Of a stretch of 64,000 bases of DNA, positions 35,653-48,493 are shown piece after piece (the first letter of the stretch is position 1; each line of letters starts with the position of its first letter). A model generated the notes under the pieces. It saw nothing but the letters and a program-made list of their open reading frames with translations. It did no database searches and was not told the DNA's origin. Origin of the DNA: Schistosoma haematobium (taxonomy: Eukaryota; Platyhelminthes; Trematoda; Strigeidida; Schistosomatidae); the NCBI RefSeq assembly GCF_000699445.3, contig NC_067196.1, positions 1,240,001-1,304,000 of the forward strand, read 5' to 3'. A program made the translations under genes and the position numbers.

Positions 35653-35712
35653 GTAAGTGACTTTTATTGTTTAATAATAATCAACTAATTTATTAAGTAC
35701 TTTCATTAAAAG

Positions 35713-35751
35713 AAAGAATACAAATCTATGAAAGTATAATGCGAGAAGAAA
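35713..35751 (+). CDS. Downstream MEG-like exon D2 (39 nt)
   Basis: Acceptor TTTCATTAAAAG, donor GTAAGTAC. Reads RIQIYESIMREE in phase 1. In frame after any exon ending in A (14 or 16), but after D1, which ends in T, the junction codon is TAA. Confidence 0.6.
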
Positions 35752-35865
35752 GTAAGTACTCTCTTTAAAGGTTCTGTTACATAATACAGAAATGAACTTG
35801 TGATTGTATCATAATATTGTCTTATTTACAAACCATTTTGAATAATTCTGATTTTTTTTCTTCAG

Positions 35866-35879
35866 TAAACTCAATTTAA
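35866..35879 (+). CDS. Downstream MEG-like terminal exon D3
   Basis: A strong pyrimidine tract (TTTTTTTTCTTCAG) precedes a phase-1 frame reading NSI and then TAA at 35877. It would close the frame after either D1 or D2. There is little coding sequence to test it; a SINE-A copy begins about 40 bases further. Confidence 0.45.
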
Positions 35880-35917
35880 AGACCTAAAAATGTGAGTGAT
35901 TTCCTTAGAAAATGTTT

Positions 35918-36105
35918 CCCGATTTTCATCCTATTTAGGACTCATCAGTGAGATGTATCTGGATCTCATAGTATGGTACTGGGTTCGAGTCCCAGAGTGA
36001 ACATCAACTCTGAGATATAGGTACATCCGGCTGACATTTGCCAAATAGGACGAAACATGCGTCAAACTAGATTCCACTGCTAGTCATTATCCATCTTTGC
36101 TTATA
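35918..36105. mobile_element. SINE-A (SM-alpha-like), partly inverted
   Basis: A minus-strand ribozyme scrap at 35925-35965 joins a plus-strand B-box-like GGGTTCGAGTCC, an altered hammerhead at 36027-36065 and tail CCATCTTTGCTTA. Confidence 0.65.
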
Positions 36106-36109
36106 TTAA

Positions 36110-38140
36110 TGGATACTGTTTCGGTTTTCTTATAGTATGTAACACTACCTATGAGTATTTATCACGGATATACTCAAGGCAGTAAATGTCTTAAGGAATG
36201 CACCAACTTAAAATCAGATGATCTTTTTTTACTTAATAAACCATCAAATCATGTCTTACAATCAAAAATGATTGTAGAGCGAGAATGAAATAACTCCTTA
36301 ACAATCCATCTTGAAAATGTACGACAATGAATGTTCTGTTGCAATCGTCAATCATTCAACTGCCACTAACTTAGACTCTAGTGTCGGTATGTATTGGTAC
36401 AACCAGTTAAACCATATTAGCATACAGAGAGGAAAATAACAATATAGATTGAAATAGTATACTAGAGATGATAGTCATGAAAATTACACGTTGTGAATAT
36501 GGTTTGAATTGGTGGAGTGGAAACGTTGGCATGGAGGATTACTGAAGTTCGAAATCTGGAGGGAGATAAAGAGTGAATGATTCTCAGCCATATCAACACC
36601 TTGACAACTCTAAATAGTGATCGTGATTAACGCATTTGCCTAAATTATGTGAGCTGCACCTACTGATAGGATCGGAACAACAGTCTGTGACTTCATAAAC
36701 TTGCGCTAACACCTGATTAGGCTGTTTGTTGGATTAACAGCAGCCAGTGGAAGCATTTGGTGAATCAGGACAAGAAGCACATGTTCCAACCAACTTCATC
36801 GATCACAACTTATAGCTTCCTTTACTCAGTCTCGTGTTCAGCTTCTTCACCCGTCTTTGTCAAGATTTACTAGGTCAACTAGTGCATTACTTGTGAGAAT
36901 ATCAACTCATGATAAGTGAGATGATGAAATCGTCACTCATAAGGGAATATTTATAAATAAAATAATTAAGAACGTTGAATGGTGTCCATCACTGATGAAC
37001 ATTACATGACGATTCTGGTTACACCTGACTACAATCTTTGGCCAAAGCAAATATTCACTATTAAAGATTATTCGCAAAATGTGTTTACTGCTTTGGTAGG
37101 CATTTGAACCAAAAAGATTATCACGAGAGCTTTTGACTAACACAGACGAACGATGCCTCAGAGTCAAGAAATAGGACTGTTGTCGTGTGCCATTAAGTTT
37201 GCTTATATTTAAAAACCTGAAGAAGAGTGAGCAATTTGTTAATACATTCACATTCAAGTTTAAAACCAGTTTAAGATCTTGAGATTTCCCCATCAAACCC
37301 AAAATTTCGTCATCATACGGATAAAGAGGCTTGTATTTTCGTTAATATACTAGTCAAACCGATTCTTCTGTGTTAATTATAAGGGGATATTAAACCCGTC
37401 ATGTAAAGTTTCACGGTCAGCTATCAAAACAAGTCAGATAAGATGACGTCCGACCATCAAACTTAAACCAGTGGTTATATTAGCTTACTTCTAAAACTGC
37501 ATCACTACGGTGAAAAATATCCAAGGTTAATAGAGACGGATTTGCTGCTCTCCTTTACTTTTGACAGGCCAGACTTTTTAGATCCACTGACAGTTCAGTA
37601 GTTTATGGCGTAATCAGAGGGTAGTTAGAGCCCAGTCCGATCGTTACTTTAGATGGTTTATCCATCAGTCCGAGTGCTAGTATTAGTTTATTCATCTTCG
37701 AAGATTACTTGGAGTCTCTGTCACTCTTCATCTCTCTCTGGACCTCTCGGAATAAGGTTTCTGGTATCTATCAACTCAGTAGATCCCACAAAAATCATCT
37801 GATCTAAACTGAATTTCTGATTAACTTTCATTGTAGGTGTCAATGATATATTTATAATTGTTTAGAAGTGTTTACAAACATAAAAGTTTACTTGTTGACA
37901 TATGAATTCAAGTGTAATATAAGTTGTCCATACGTTTGTTGTTTTCTATAGGAAACCAGAAGCATGAACGAAACTTCAACCAAACAAAATATTGTTCTCA
38001 AACTGTTTTAACAAAGACTCTGTTAACTTTTTCATTCACTGAAAAACCAAAAAAAGTATCATTGTTCATTTTAATCAAGTGTCTTTTCGTTAAAATAACG
38101 TTGTGTATTGTGTTGACAGATTTTGCAACAGTTCAAATCA
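36110..38140. other. No gene supported
   Basis: AT-rich. A minus-strand ORF at 36937-37302 has no recognisable motif. 37954-38160 is an open stretch after a good acceptor (GTTTTCTATAG) that would be phase 1, but it runs into the SINE-A copy at 38146 to find its stop, so I do not call it an exon. Confidence 0.5.
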
Positions 38141-38145
38141 TTAGC

Positions 38146-38345
38146 AAAGATGGACGATGACTAGCGGTGAAATCCGGTTTAAAGTGCGTTTCGTACTATT
38201 TGGAACACATCAGCTGGATGTACCTGCATCTCAGGATTGATTTTCACCCTGCGATTCGGATCCAGCATCGTTCGCTTCAAATACCATCGGGTTATCCACT
38301 CAGCTGCTTAGTCCTGATAGCTACTTGCTTGTGCAATAGATTTCT
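38146..38345 (-). mobile_element. SINE-A (SM-alpha-like)
   Basis: Tail, altered hammerhead (GTTTCGTACTATTTGG ... ATCAGCTGGATGTACC) and tRNA-like head (TATCCACTCAGCTGCTTAG on the plus strand). Confidence 0.7.
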
Positions 38346-38514
38346 TTTCGTCAATTTCATTCTGAAGTTATACAATCGCTTATAATTGTGTTGTGTAAAC
38401 TGATAGTTAATAAAATACTTTCTAATGATAATAAATTGTCAGATAAAACAATTAATTTAGCCAGATCTTTTGTGAGATGGTAACTCACTGAAGACAATGA
38501 TGGACGCTGGTGCA

Positions 38515-38750
38515 ATTTCGTGGATTGGCTGGAGTTAGAAATTAACACCGTCGTATGCCGGCTCAGTGGTTTGGAGGTTAAGCGCTCGCGCGCCACATCG
38601 AAGGTCGTGAGTTTAAACCTCGCAAAGCAGGATCGTGGATGCGCACTGCTGAAGAATCCCATGCTAGGACGAGATGGCTGCCCAGTGCTACCAGGTTCTC
38701 CATGGTTATCTAGGTTTAATCGACTCATGGATTCAACTATTAGATAATAA
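38515..38750 (+). mobile_element. SINE-B full-length copy
   Basis: Head GGCTCAGTGGTTTGGAGGTT, B-box-like GAGTTTAAACC, hammerhead CTGAAGA ... GGACGAGAT (core mutated at GAAA), then CAGTGCTACCAGG and tail ATCGACTCATGGATTC. Confidence 0.75.
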
Positions 38751-39266
38751 TTTAGTATGCACTTTACTCTGAAAACGTTCATGGTCTACCATTACACCAT
38801 TAACTCGAGTACTGATTAGAAAATCAGGATATATTTTCAGCTATCACTATCTTATTTCAAAATACGATAAAGTTCTCTATTACTATCGAAAGAACTTGGT
38901 GATCACCATGGACTTTGTATCGCTTTGATGCGAGCATACATGAGTGAAACTCCAGAATGAATGTGCTTATACTCCCTCCATGAAGTGTTTACCTTTAATA
39001 ATCTTACAGAACAGAGGTATGGACTAGTGACTCAGGAACCCTAGATTTAAGTTGGCCGAATTTCGAAATATACACCGGTGGATACCGGTTCAATGGTCTG
39101 GAGGTTAGGCTGATGTTACTGCGTAAAATCCCTTGTAGTGAAGTTGTGTATGCCGAAGATTCCTTTACTAAGAAGAAACAGCTGCTCAAAGCTTAGTAGT
39201 TTTCAATGTTCATTTGACCAAGATCGGTCTGTAATTTAAGCTATGAAACTCAGCTTTAGTACATAA

Positions 39267-39376
<110 letters not shown>

Positions 39377-39571
39377 CAAGTAAACAAATGAGCTGCGATT
39401 TATCATTTTACATTTATTAATTTCAATCCAATTGTATTATGGTACTATTCTATCGGAAATTGATTATCTACTGTGCTGTCATCCAAGAGTGTCTAGTGGA
39501 TAAATATCTAGTAGTGAAATGTTTGCATTTCCTATATCGTTGAAACTCATCACAAATAACCATTTATAGTT

Positions 39572-39835
39572 AAATTCATGAGTCATTTGAAGCTAGATCA
39601 CCATGGAAACCTAGAACCATTGGAATGCTGTTTCGTTCTCTAGAGGTTACGCGTTCACACGCGAGACTGTTAGGTCTTGGGTTTGAATCTCGTGAACCTG
39701 GATCGTGGATGCGCACTACTGAAGAGTCTCACAATAGGACGAAACGGCCATCCAATGCCTCCAGGTTTTTCATGGTGGCCTAGGTAAGATTGACTCATGA
39801 ATTCAACTACAATATAACTAAAATCTCCACAAAAC
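39572..39835. mobile_element. SINE-B fold-back with hammerhead
   Basis: Left end TTCATGAGTCATTTGAAGC on the minus strand joins a plus-strand head (TCTAGAGGTTACGCG), the B box GGGTTTGAATC, and a hammerhead at 39713-39758 with CTGAAGAG, GGACGAAAC and an ATC triplet. Confidence 0.75.
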
Positions 39836-40061
39836 ACATTTGTGATAATAAGCATTTTGCTGAACTCTAATTTATTGGTTTAGTTGAACCACTCTATCTC
39901 AAAGAACTTTAATTAGTTGTCTTGTCTACATGAATGGCGATGAGTTCGAAGTTTTTTTAGGAATCCCAGTCCATAGTGAAACCTTATCTAAATCCATTCC
40001 TCAGTGAGGACTATTTTTAATCAACTTGCTTGTTCTGTTTCTAGTAAAAAAATGTAGAAAG

Positions 40062-40445
40062 TTAGGGGCGGCCAAACCAAAATGTGGCATCAGTGCCTGA
40101 AGTCACTAACTTCTAGTCTGAGCCATGTTGGTAGATGCAGACTACTTGGTTGGAGTCCGCGTGACTATCGTAATCAATGGTTGGAGACTCTTGGTGACAT
40201 GGCTCAGAATCGATCACAATGGCTTCGGTGTATACACTCCCTGTCTTCCCTTAAACTAAGAGACTAAAATCACTTCATATCTTTCTTTCTACGAACTAAT
40301 TCTTTCTTCCTATACTATATCCTTATTGCAACCTTTGACCTAACCACTCCTATGAATCCGCTGTTCATCTTGCTGTGCTAATGAGGTATGGCAACCTGGA
40401 CCGATGCACATATGTGCCTGGTCCTACGTTGTAGCTGACTGACTG
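40062..40445 (+). mobile_element. LINE-B 3' end
   Basis: The frame reads MWHQCLKSLTSSLSHVGRC and ETLGDMAQNRSQW, then the 3' UTR to TAGCTGACTGACTGA. 5'-truncated. Confidence 0.8.
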
Positions 40446-40761
40446 AAAAAAATGTAGTTAAAAGTTCGTCCTACGTTGTTTGATTAAGTGACATTTGACA
40501 ACCTAAACCGTAAGACCCATCTACTAATTGGATATGAATTGTATTACAGTCATCTTCTTATAAAGAAACTGATTGATTAGTTAAAATTTATTAAGACAAT
40601 CTTATTAGTGGTGAGTTTCGTTCCATGCCACCGTAAGAAGTTATAAAATGATGTTATTTAACAGATCATTTTTACTGCTGAAATGTTTTTTTATTATTTT
40701 CAAAGCCTTAGAATAAAACCAGAGAGAGTCAGGTCTTAATTATACTGAAGTATAAGTGATC

Positions 40762-41100
40762 TATGAAACTTGTAGCGGTAAATAAATTCCCAAAATCAAT
40801 AGCTCCATAAGTCTTCGATGTTTGAAGCTGACCACATTAGTTTTAATAGACTCACCTAGCTGAAGGCACTTGGTCACGTATCTACACCAAATCAAGAGTG
40901 GGTACGTGCTCAACTTCTACGACCACTAACCAATTGAGATCAGTCACTTCTCGATATATTAATAACCTATCAAATATATCTTTTAATCTCATCACTTTTG
41001 ATTTTCCATTTCACTGGTTGGGTATGATTTAATTATAGGTGTTACTGGTTAAAATTTTGTCAAACTACAAATACATGTTGCATCTTCAAACTTCTAATCA
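40762..41100. repeat. Dispersed repeat, copy 1 (possible solo LTR)
   Basis: Starts TGTAGCGGTAAATAAAT. Closely matched in the same orientation by 56475-56775 (AGCTCC, GACCACATTAG, CTCGATATATT and AAATATATC words in order). Non-coding. Confidence 0.6.
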
Positions 41101-41385
41101 TAAGATGAATGTTTTATAATATCAGCTCTTAGTGACCTGACAGTGAATTTTACTGAGTGTTTACCCCTATCCTTGCTGCTATCTTGACATAGTGGTCGGG
41201 CTTGCCTATCGTGATGAACCAATCGAGCTTTAGTACAATCATTCCTCAAGGTTTTACAATGTCAGACAGGTCGAATGAATAACGGTATGAATAAAAGCAG
41301 CAAACTCAAGTTCCGAAGGCGAAGTCCTACTGCTGACTATACAGAGATGTGACGACAGTAAATTGTTTCCTTCCGACCACCAGCA

Positions 41386-41755
41386 TAAGGCGGCCTGCTT
41401 GAATATCTGGGCTACCTGTTCCTCCGATCTAGATATTTCATCAAGTTATCTGTTTTGTTGTGCACACAATCTATTCAGGCGCGTTTATGAAAAGTTTACA
41501 ACCTTTCGCCATACGGGATACAAAAAGGTACGATCAGCGACATCATGGTGGCCGGCAGTATGCATTGAAACGAATGAACAATAATCAAATGTGGATTACC
41601 GAACTCCTAACATCTAACTGGTCATCATTCAAAATTTATCGTCACAATCGATCAAGGTAAAAGGAAAGGAAACTTGTTGAAATACTTTATGCTGAGAATT
41701 CTATGTTGTACCAAAAACATAATGTTGAATAAAGCTTATAATAATAATAATGATA
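41386..41755 (+). mobile_element. AAT-tailed short element, copy 2 (nested)
   Basis: Reads AAGGCGGCCTGCTTGAATAT to an AATAATAATAAT tail. It interrupts the LINE-B 5' UTR, whose uninterrupted form is at about 54590, so its limits are clear. Matches 20565-20957 in reverse. Confidence 0.75.
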
Positions 41756-43239
41756 ACAGTGATGCCGCCTTCTCACAAGAAGAGGTGTGGTTAGAAAATG
41801 TTGACCCTAAAAATACACACCTTGCCGTAATGCACGGATTTCTGTCTGCGGCAGTGAGGTTTCAACAAGTACGGTGCTAACACGTAAATTACTCCAAAAA
41901 GGTGGTGTGTGACCGACCTCAAGCAGTTATCACTTAAGAACTTCGGTCACACTATCAGGTCACTAAGAGCACTCTCAACCGAATTTCTCTTTCAGATACC
42001 TCGAGAAGAACCCTTCCACAGTGTGTGCAAACGGGAAATGATGACTACCCTCATACTCCTAACAGTACTCAGGATCACTGTATTCATAATCACTCTCCCT
42101 CTTCAATTCCTATTATTCCTACTACGTCGACTTTCAATACTTAACTTTTCTTTTGACTTCCTCCCCAAGCGTCACCATGGCCGAGAATTATAGTGCGCAA
42201 AACACTGTGTCAGATCTACTGAGACCTCTCTCCAAACTACACACTGGAGCCTTCAACTCACGCACACTGTGTCAAATCGGCCAGCAGGCGTTCTGCGCCA
42301 AAACCCTGGAGTCTCGTACCACTGATGCATGCTGTGTCTCCGAAACACGAATAAAGGGTACTAATGCGGTCATTCACTTGACCTCCTCTTGCCGAGACCG
42401 AGAGCCGACAATATATATCCCCCATGTTTCTGGCAAACCGATGGCTAGTTCTCACGGATTGGCAGGTGCAGGCTTAGCACTGAGTACGAGGGCAAAACAA
42501 GCACTATTAGAATGGATCCCTGTAAATAGTCGCCAATGTCCTGTTCGGCTAAACGGCTCCGTGAGGACTCGGAAGGGGTAGGGACACATGTCGTTGCCTT
42601 TTTGTCGTTTCTGCCTACGCTCTCACTGACTGCAGCTCGGATGAAGTGAAAGATGACTTTTAAAGAAAACTTCCTGAACTTCTTCAGAAAGCTAAACGCT
42701 TGGACATAGTACTCGTAGCAGGTTACTTTAATGTCCAGGTAGGTAGCTTAAGCCAAACAGAAAGATATTTAGCTGGGTATTTTAGTATCCCGACTAAAAA
42801 AACAGATAATGGTGATGGCCTGCTGCAACTGTGCTCAGAAAATCGTTTATTTTTAGCAAGCACTAATTTTAAGCATAAGGGGAGACATCATTTAACATGG
42901 CGACCCCCTGCACCAAACCAACGAATGGACTCAAATAGATCATGTTGCCATCAGTCATAATTGGAGACGCTCGATGGAAGACTCGCTCGTTCTGAAATAC
43001 CTGTTTGGACTCCGATCATGCTGTAGTACAAGCATGCATTTGCTTGCGCCTCGCCCATTAGATTGAAACTCAGTGACGAGAAAATCAAAAGTAGATCCCA
43101 GGAACAACTGAGGTCACACTTAATATTTTCTGAAAACGGGGCTGACCCAAATGTTGCTTGGAATGACATAGGAACAGCTGTAGCTTCAGACCTGGTCGTA
43201 GCTGCATCGACCACATATTCACCATTCGTCAGGTTCCAG

Positions 43240-43740
43240 AACAAATTATTTATTTTAACACATAGATATTGGTACAAGGAGGCACCAAATACATATGCGC
43301 CACACAAATCTCATTCGATATGTGTGGGGGCTGTGATACTTCCCGGGTGCCTAGACTGAAACAGGTGGTTTTCTTACGAGACCACTCCCCGAGCCTTCGA
43401 CCTGAAGGTCTGATCTACAAGGCAGTGGAGCATCGTAAGGAGATGCAGTTCCATGGAAGCCGGTGACCAATAATTGGTCCATACACCATTTGTTCCCGCA
43501 AGATACTGGAGCCAGTCCATGTGCACCATTGTTTTAGAAACCGGTTAAAGCGCCGGACATTCGCTTTTCGTCCTCTCATTTTTGTAAACAACACCCCCAC
43601 CACGAGAAGGCAGTGAGTAGGACTTCCCTGGCAGAGGCTATATACGCGTGGCCATGTGAGAGCATTTGGAGAGGGAGAGCGGACTCTCCCCACTCTCGGC
43701 CGTGTCAGGACATTCGGGGGCTTATCGGCATCCGATAACG
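43240..43740 (-). mobile_element. Unidentified retroelement 3' end inside LINE-B
   Basis: The left edge is the complement of an AAATAATTT-type tail followed by a ~55-base segment (ATATTGGTACAAGG, ATATGCGCCACACA) that is also the extreme 3' end of the LINE at 45.33 kb. The rest differs from that LINE. The minus-strand ORF at 43415-43693 has no known motif. Confidence 0.5.
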
Positions 43741-45024
43741 ATAGTTTTTCTTAACTTAAAAGCAGTATCTGTCATTGAAAGGTGTTGTTGCTTCAAGACT
43801 GACTTGCATCAGCACCTGAACTAAGGATAGGGAGAGTCGACTATTTCACTTATCTTGAAAGTCTGGCCAGCCCTAGTGGATTGATGTCTGACGAAATCTC
43901 TTCACGGATCCAGGAAGCTCGTTTGGCTCTCGCCAATTTACGTCACCTATGGCGGTTGTGAGGTATCCGTTCATCGATTACGGGACGAGTATACCGCGAA
44001 GCACTTCGTTCTGTTCTATTTATGGCTGCGAAACGTGGCCATTAAGAGTAGAAGATACTCGTAAGCTACTAATATTTGACCACAGATACCTTAGAAATAT
44101 AGCTCACTTCTGCTGGGGTCACCGGGTAAGTAATAGTCAGGTTAGACTCACAGTAATAAGGAATGATGATGGTTAATCAGTTGATGAGGTTGTGAATCTT
44201 CGTCGACTGAGATGGTTCGGCCACGTGTTACGTATGCCCGAACACCGATTACCACGACACGCAATGCTGACTAGTGTTGGAGATGGTTGGAAGAAAGTTC
44301 GAGGCGGCCAAACCAAAATGTGGCATCAGTCCTTGAAGCCACCAACTTCTGATCTGAATCATGTTGGTAGATGCAGACTACTTGATTAGGGTCCGCGCGA
44401 CTATCGTAACCAATGGTTGGACTCTTGGTGACATGGCTCAGAATCGATCACAATAGCGTAGGTGTATACACTCTCTATCTTCCCTTAAACAATGAGATTA
44501 AAATCGCTTCATATCTTTCTTTCTACGACCTAATTCTTTCTTATTGTACTATGTTCTTACATGCAATCTTTCATATATTACCACCACTGAATTAACTACT
44601 CCTATGAATCCGGCGTTCATCTTGTTGTGCTAATGAGGTACGGCAACTTGAACCGATCCATATGTGTGCCTGGTCCTACGTGGAACCTGTGCACAACCAA
44701 ACTGAGAGTTGTCACTTTTCATAATCACCTACTTCATTGCCTCCGCGTTGAAATCATCACTGTTTATCACTCAACACCATGAAACAGATTTATCTAAATT
44801 TCAACAGCGCTGGAGGAGAAACGATGAACGAAAAACAAGTGGACAAACAAATATTCAAGAACACGATCGAACCATTAATGATACGATGCAGTTGCGTTGC
44901 TGCTAGCAGTTTTAAGCAGACTAATGTACTACTCATATGAAACTATTCTTAAACCAATCTCACTAATATGTCGATTCATTTTCAGTACTGGGTTACATTG
45001 TTGAATTTTATTAAATTCAAGGAC

Positions 45025-45195
45025 TGATCTAAGCTAGACCATAAGTGAAGCGCTAGAACCCCATCGTGTCCTAATACAGGACTTCACATCAGTGAGAACC
45101 CATCATCCTGCACGCATGGATTGAACCCGAGATCTTTAGTCTCACACGTAGACGCTTAACCTCTATATCAATGAGTTGATATCCAATTTCTTTCG
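45025..45195 (-). mobile_element. SINE-B, decayed
   Basis: Damaged hammerhead (TCGTGTCCTAATACAGGAC) then head words ATTGAACCCGAGATC and CGCTTAACCTCTATATC in family order. Confidence 0.6.
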
Positions 45196-45324
45196 CAATT
45201 CAATCAGTAGTTCGTGATTTCTACTATACAGAAAACTGGAGTTTCTTTTGTAATCTGAACTTGGTACTACAATATAATCAACTAACTTATAATTTATGCA
45301 TGAAGACAGGAAAATTATATTTAT

Positions 45325-48315
45325 TTTATTTATTTATTTGAACACATGAATATTGGTACAAGAGAGCGCCAATATATATGCGCCACACATAACAATGAGA
45401 ATTCGAAGAGAAATAGAAAAGAAAAAAAAGCTAAGGAGCGCAAAAAAAGAGAACAATAACGAAGAGATTGGTGTAAGGTAGTATGGTAGAAATGAGGGAA
45501 CGGAAAGGTACAATCAGAAGAAATCTTTCAGGTAAGGGAGACAGAACCACTTTTTATGAAGAAAGTAAAAGAAGGTTACAGCAGGATCGCCACTGGCTTC
45601 TATTCTGAGCCATATCTGATAACGTCTCTAGCCACTGTGTAGCACCATCTCTCAGACCCCAACCAGGGGTCGTGAAGGACCAACAGAAGCCAGTCCTTTG
45701 CAGCTTTCTTTCATACCACGACACCATGTCATGCACTGACCACCACTCCGCTTCTTCCAACCAGTCCCAGAGTCGGCAAATAATGCACGACGTGGAATTC
45801 TCTGGGACGACATTCGGAGAACATGTCCAAGCCACCGAAGTCGGTGTTTCAAGATGGTGACACCAATTGAATTATCATCTCTGTGCCCGAACACACGATA
45901 CCAAACCTCTGCATTACTGACATGGTGTTGCCACTGAATGTCAGCAATCCTTCGGAGACAGCGATGATCGAACACAGAGTCGTCTAACGTCCTCAACTCG
46001 GAGAGGCCAGGTTTCACAAGCATAGAGCAAAACTGCTCTCACCGACGCGTTGTAGATCCGACCTTTTACAGCCAGCCTAACATCACGAAGGCGCCAAAGG
46101 TGGCCCAGATTGGCATAAGCCACTCTGGCTTTCACTATACGTGCATTAATCTCATCACTCACACCCCCACCAGCACTTATGCAGCTACCCAGATACACGA
46201 ACTTCTCGACTACGTCTATCTGCTCACCATCCAGGGTGAGTACAGGATTGGAATCCTGCCAGTCTTGTAGGAGTACTTTGCACTTCGAAGGTGCAAAGCA
46301 CATACCATACCTACGGACACTGATTGCCAACTGATTAAGTGCGGATTGCATGCCTTGGGCATTATCGCACAGTAAGACAATATCGTCCGCATACTCAAGG
46401 TCGAGAAGTCTTTCTCCAGGCAACAGATCCACACCACCATTACTTACATTCATCAGAGCTGTTTCCAGAATGTCATCGATGGCAAAGTTGAAGAGGAATG
46501 GTGAGATTGGGCAACCCTGTCTAACCCCACTGCTCGAATGGAATAATGGAGAAAGGTGGTTGTATGCCCTCACTCTGCCTGAGGTGTTTTTATATAGGGC
46601 TTTTAGGATGTCAATAAACTTCTCAGGCACACCCTTCTTCAATAGACAATCCCAGAGAACAGTCCTATCCAACGAATCGAAGGCAGCCCTGATGTCAAGA
46701 AACACTACGATTGTTGGCCTTTGAAAAGTATGGCGGTGTTCTAACATTTGGCGGAGGGTGAAGAAATGATCAATACATCCTCGACCAGAACGAAACCCAG
46801 CCTGCTCCTCGCGAGTCAATCTTTCTCGGGTTTTGGACAACCTACGAAGAATGACGGAAGCCAATACCTTGGACGCAATCGGAAGTAAACTTATCCCCCG
46901 ATAGTTGTTACAAGAACGGCGTGAACCCTTTTTAAAGATAGGGACAACTATCGACTCATTCCATGACGTTGGTACACTCTCTAGTTCCCAAACCTTTGTA
47001 AACAACGTCGTCAATTCCTTAGTCAAATAGTCACCACCATCTTTAAAAAGAGCCGGAGTTTAGTCATCTGGGCCAGGTGATTTGTAACGCTTCAAGAGTT
47101 GGAGTTCCTTGCGGACTTCCTCCTCGTTTGGTGGATCAGTCGTCACCGGCCATGGAGGGCAGGACAGTCTGACCGATGTTGCCAGAGCAGCAGGCCAGTT
47201 GAACTGCCCTTCGAAAAATTCTGCCCACCGTCCAAGACGTCGATGGATGTTAGTGATTGGCATCCCATCACCCTCGCAGATTGTTTCACTCACACCAGAC
47301 TTCTTCCTGCCAGTGGCTCGGATGAGTTGGAAGAGCTTCCGGTAGTTACCAGATGCAGCTGCTCCTTCCAGCTCATTAGCACGCCTCGACCACCAGGCTT
47401 TTCGGTCCTTAAGCAAGCTTTGCCCGATTTCATTACGTAACATCCTTCGTTTGTGGTCAAATTCACGGTCACCCGGAGTAGACCGACGGGCTTCAATGAG
47501 TTGTAAGGAACCTGCAGAAACCCGATGCTTATGAGCGGGACCTTTCGCGAACCCACAACCGACTGTACCCGCCATTTTCATGGCGTCATGCGATTGCAAC
47601 CAATGCTCATCTATAATTTTCGGTGGGATGGTAGCTAGCCTAGAAGCTAGCTCGGTTCGATACTTATTTGCATCAGAAGTTGCAACCAGCTTGCTAACAT
47701 CAATCCTTTGGTGGTGGTCACTTCGTTGTCCACTGAAAAGTAAGGCAAGATTGGCGCAGACCAAGGCATGGTCAGAGTCCAGATAGGTACTCCAAAAGGA
47801 GCGGCAGTCTTGTGCACAACCACGCCAGCGGTAGCTGGTCGCGGTGTGATCAATCTGAGTCCAGGCTTGGGATGCAGAGGGAGGACGCCAGGTGGCACAT
47901 CGGCGATGACTGTGCCGAAAGTTAGTGCTAGCCAGAAACAGGTTGTGGTCTGTGCAAAGTTGCAGTAGACGGTCCCCGTTATCTGACCTGCGACCAACAA
48001 GTCCCCATCGGCCACCTAAACGACTTTTCTGTGCCTAGACGCCCGATCTGAGCATTCAAGTCTCCGGCTAGTACTACAACATCTGTCGAACGCACTTTCT
48101 GGAGAAGAACAGATAACTGGTGGTAAAACTCATCCTTGATTGCATCCGGGCTGCATTCTCGGAGCGTAGGCGGAGATGACGAAAAGACATCGTTTCTCAC
48201 TCCGATTTCTCCTCACTTCGATGGAACTTTCTAATCTAACAGCACATAACCGACTGTTAATGGGGATCCAATCGACTAGTGCTGCCTCAGCTCTAGCGCT
48301 TAGTGCGACATCAAC
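45325..48315 (-). mobile_element. Near-complete LINE with endonuclease and reverse transcriptase
   Basis: Minus strand. Endonuclease: VVVLAGDLNAQIG near 48070, TWRPPSASQAWTQIDH near 47870. Linker 47764-47060. Reverse transcriptase 47060-45950: SIVVPIFKKGSRRSCNNYRG, EEQAGFRSGRGCIDHFFTLR, FLDIRAAFDS, GVRQGCPISPFLFNFAIDD, LEYADDIVLL (catalytic YADD) and LLYACETWPLRVEDVRR. A C-terminal block (LRWLGHVLRMSSQRIPRRAL) follows in another frame to about 45650, then a 3' UTR and an (ATAA)n tail at 45325-45345. Breaks: in-frame stop at 47060-47062, a frameshift near 45960-46020, at least one shift in the endonuclease, and 5' truncation. Clade (CR1-like or RTE-like) not settled. Confidence 0.9.
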
Positions 48316-48493
48316 GCCAAATTACGAGACAACTGTAATCCAAACCGTTATTTCTTTAAACGAAAACTAAGACAAACTATATAAACGTACTATTTACCTG
48401 TTTAAACTGGAATTGATGAAAAAAGTAAATAAGTTCTTTTTGCCCACTTAACATTTCCGTTAATCCAACAACTTAAAATAATTTTTAATAGTT

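Larger units (their letters stand above)
41190..44690 (+). mobile_element. LINE-B with endonuclease, interrupted by two insertions
   Basis: 5' UTR from about 41190. Endonuclease-like frame at 42177-42580 (CCVSETRIKGT, HGLAGAGLALSTRAKQALLE) continues as DIVLVAGYFNVQVG at 42700 and HLTWRPPAPNQ at 42890. The C-terminal [19 protein letters not shown] block is at 44060-44170 and LRRLRWFGHVLRMPEHRLPR at 44200. The reverse transcriptase core is missing between about 43.25 and 43.85 kb, where foreign sequence sits. A second insert (AAT-tailed element) splits the 5' UTR. Many frameshifts; dead. Confidence 0.8.

Noticed and set aside
37924..38160. ORF after a good acceptor (TTTTCTATAG) that could be another terminal MEG exon with a membrane segment
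   Set aside because: Its stop lies inside the SINE-A copy and there is no independent support; after D1 it would also create TGA at the junction.
46350..46724. 124-aa plus-strand ORF
   Set aside because: Antisense shadow of the LINE reverse transcriptase on the minus strand.
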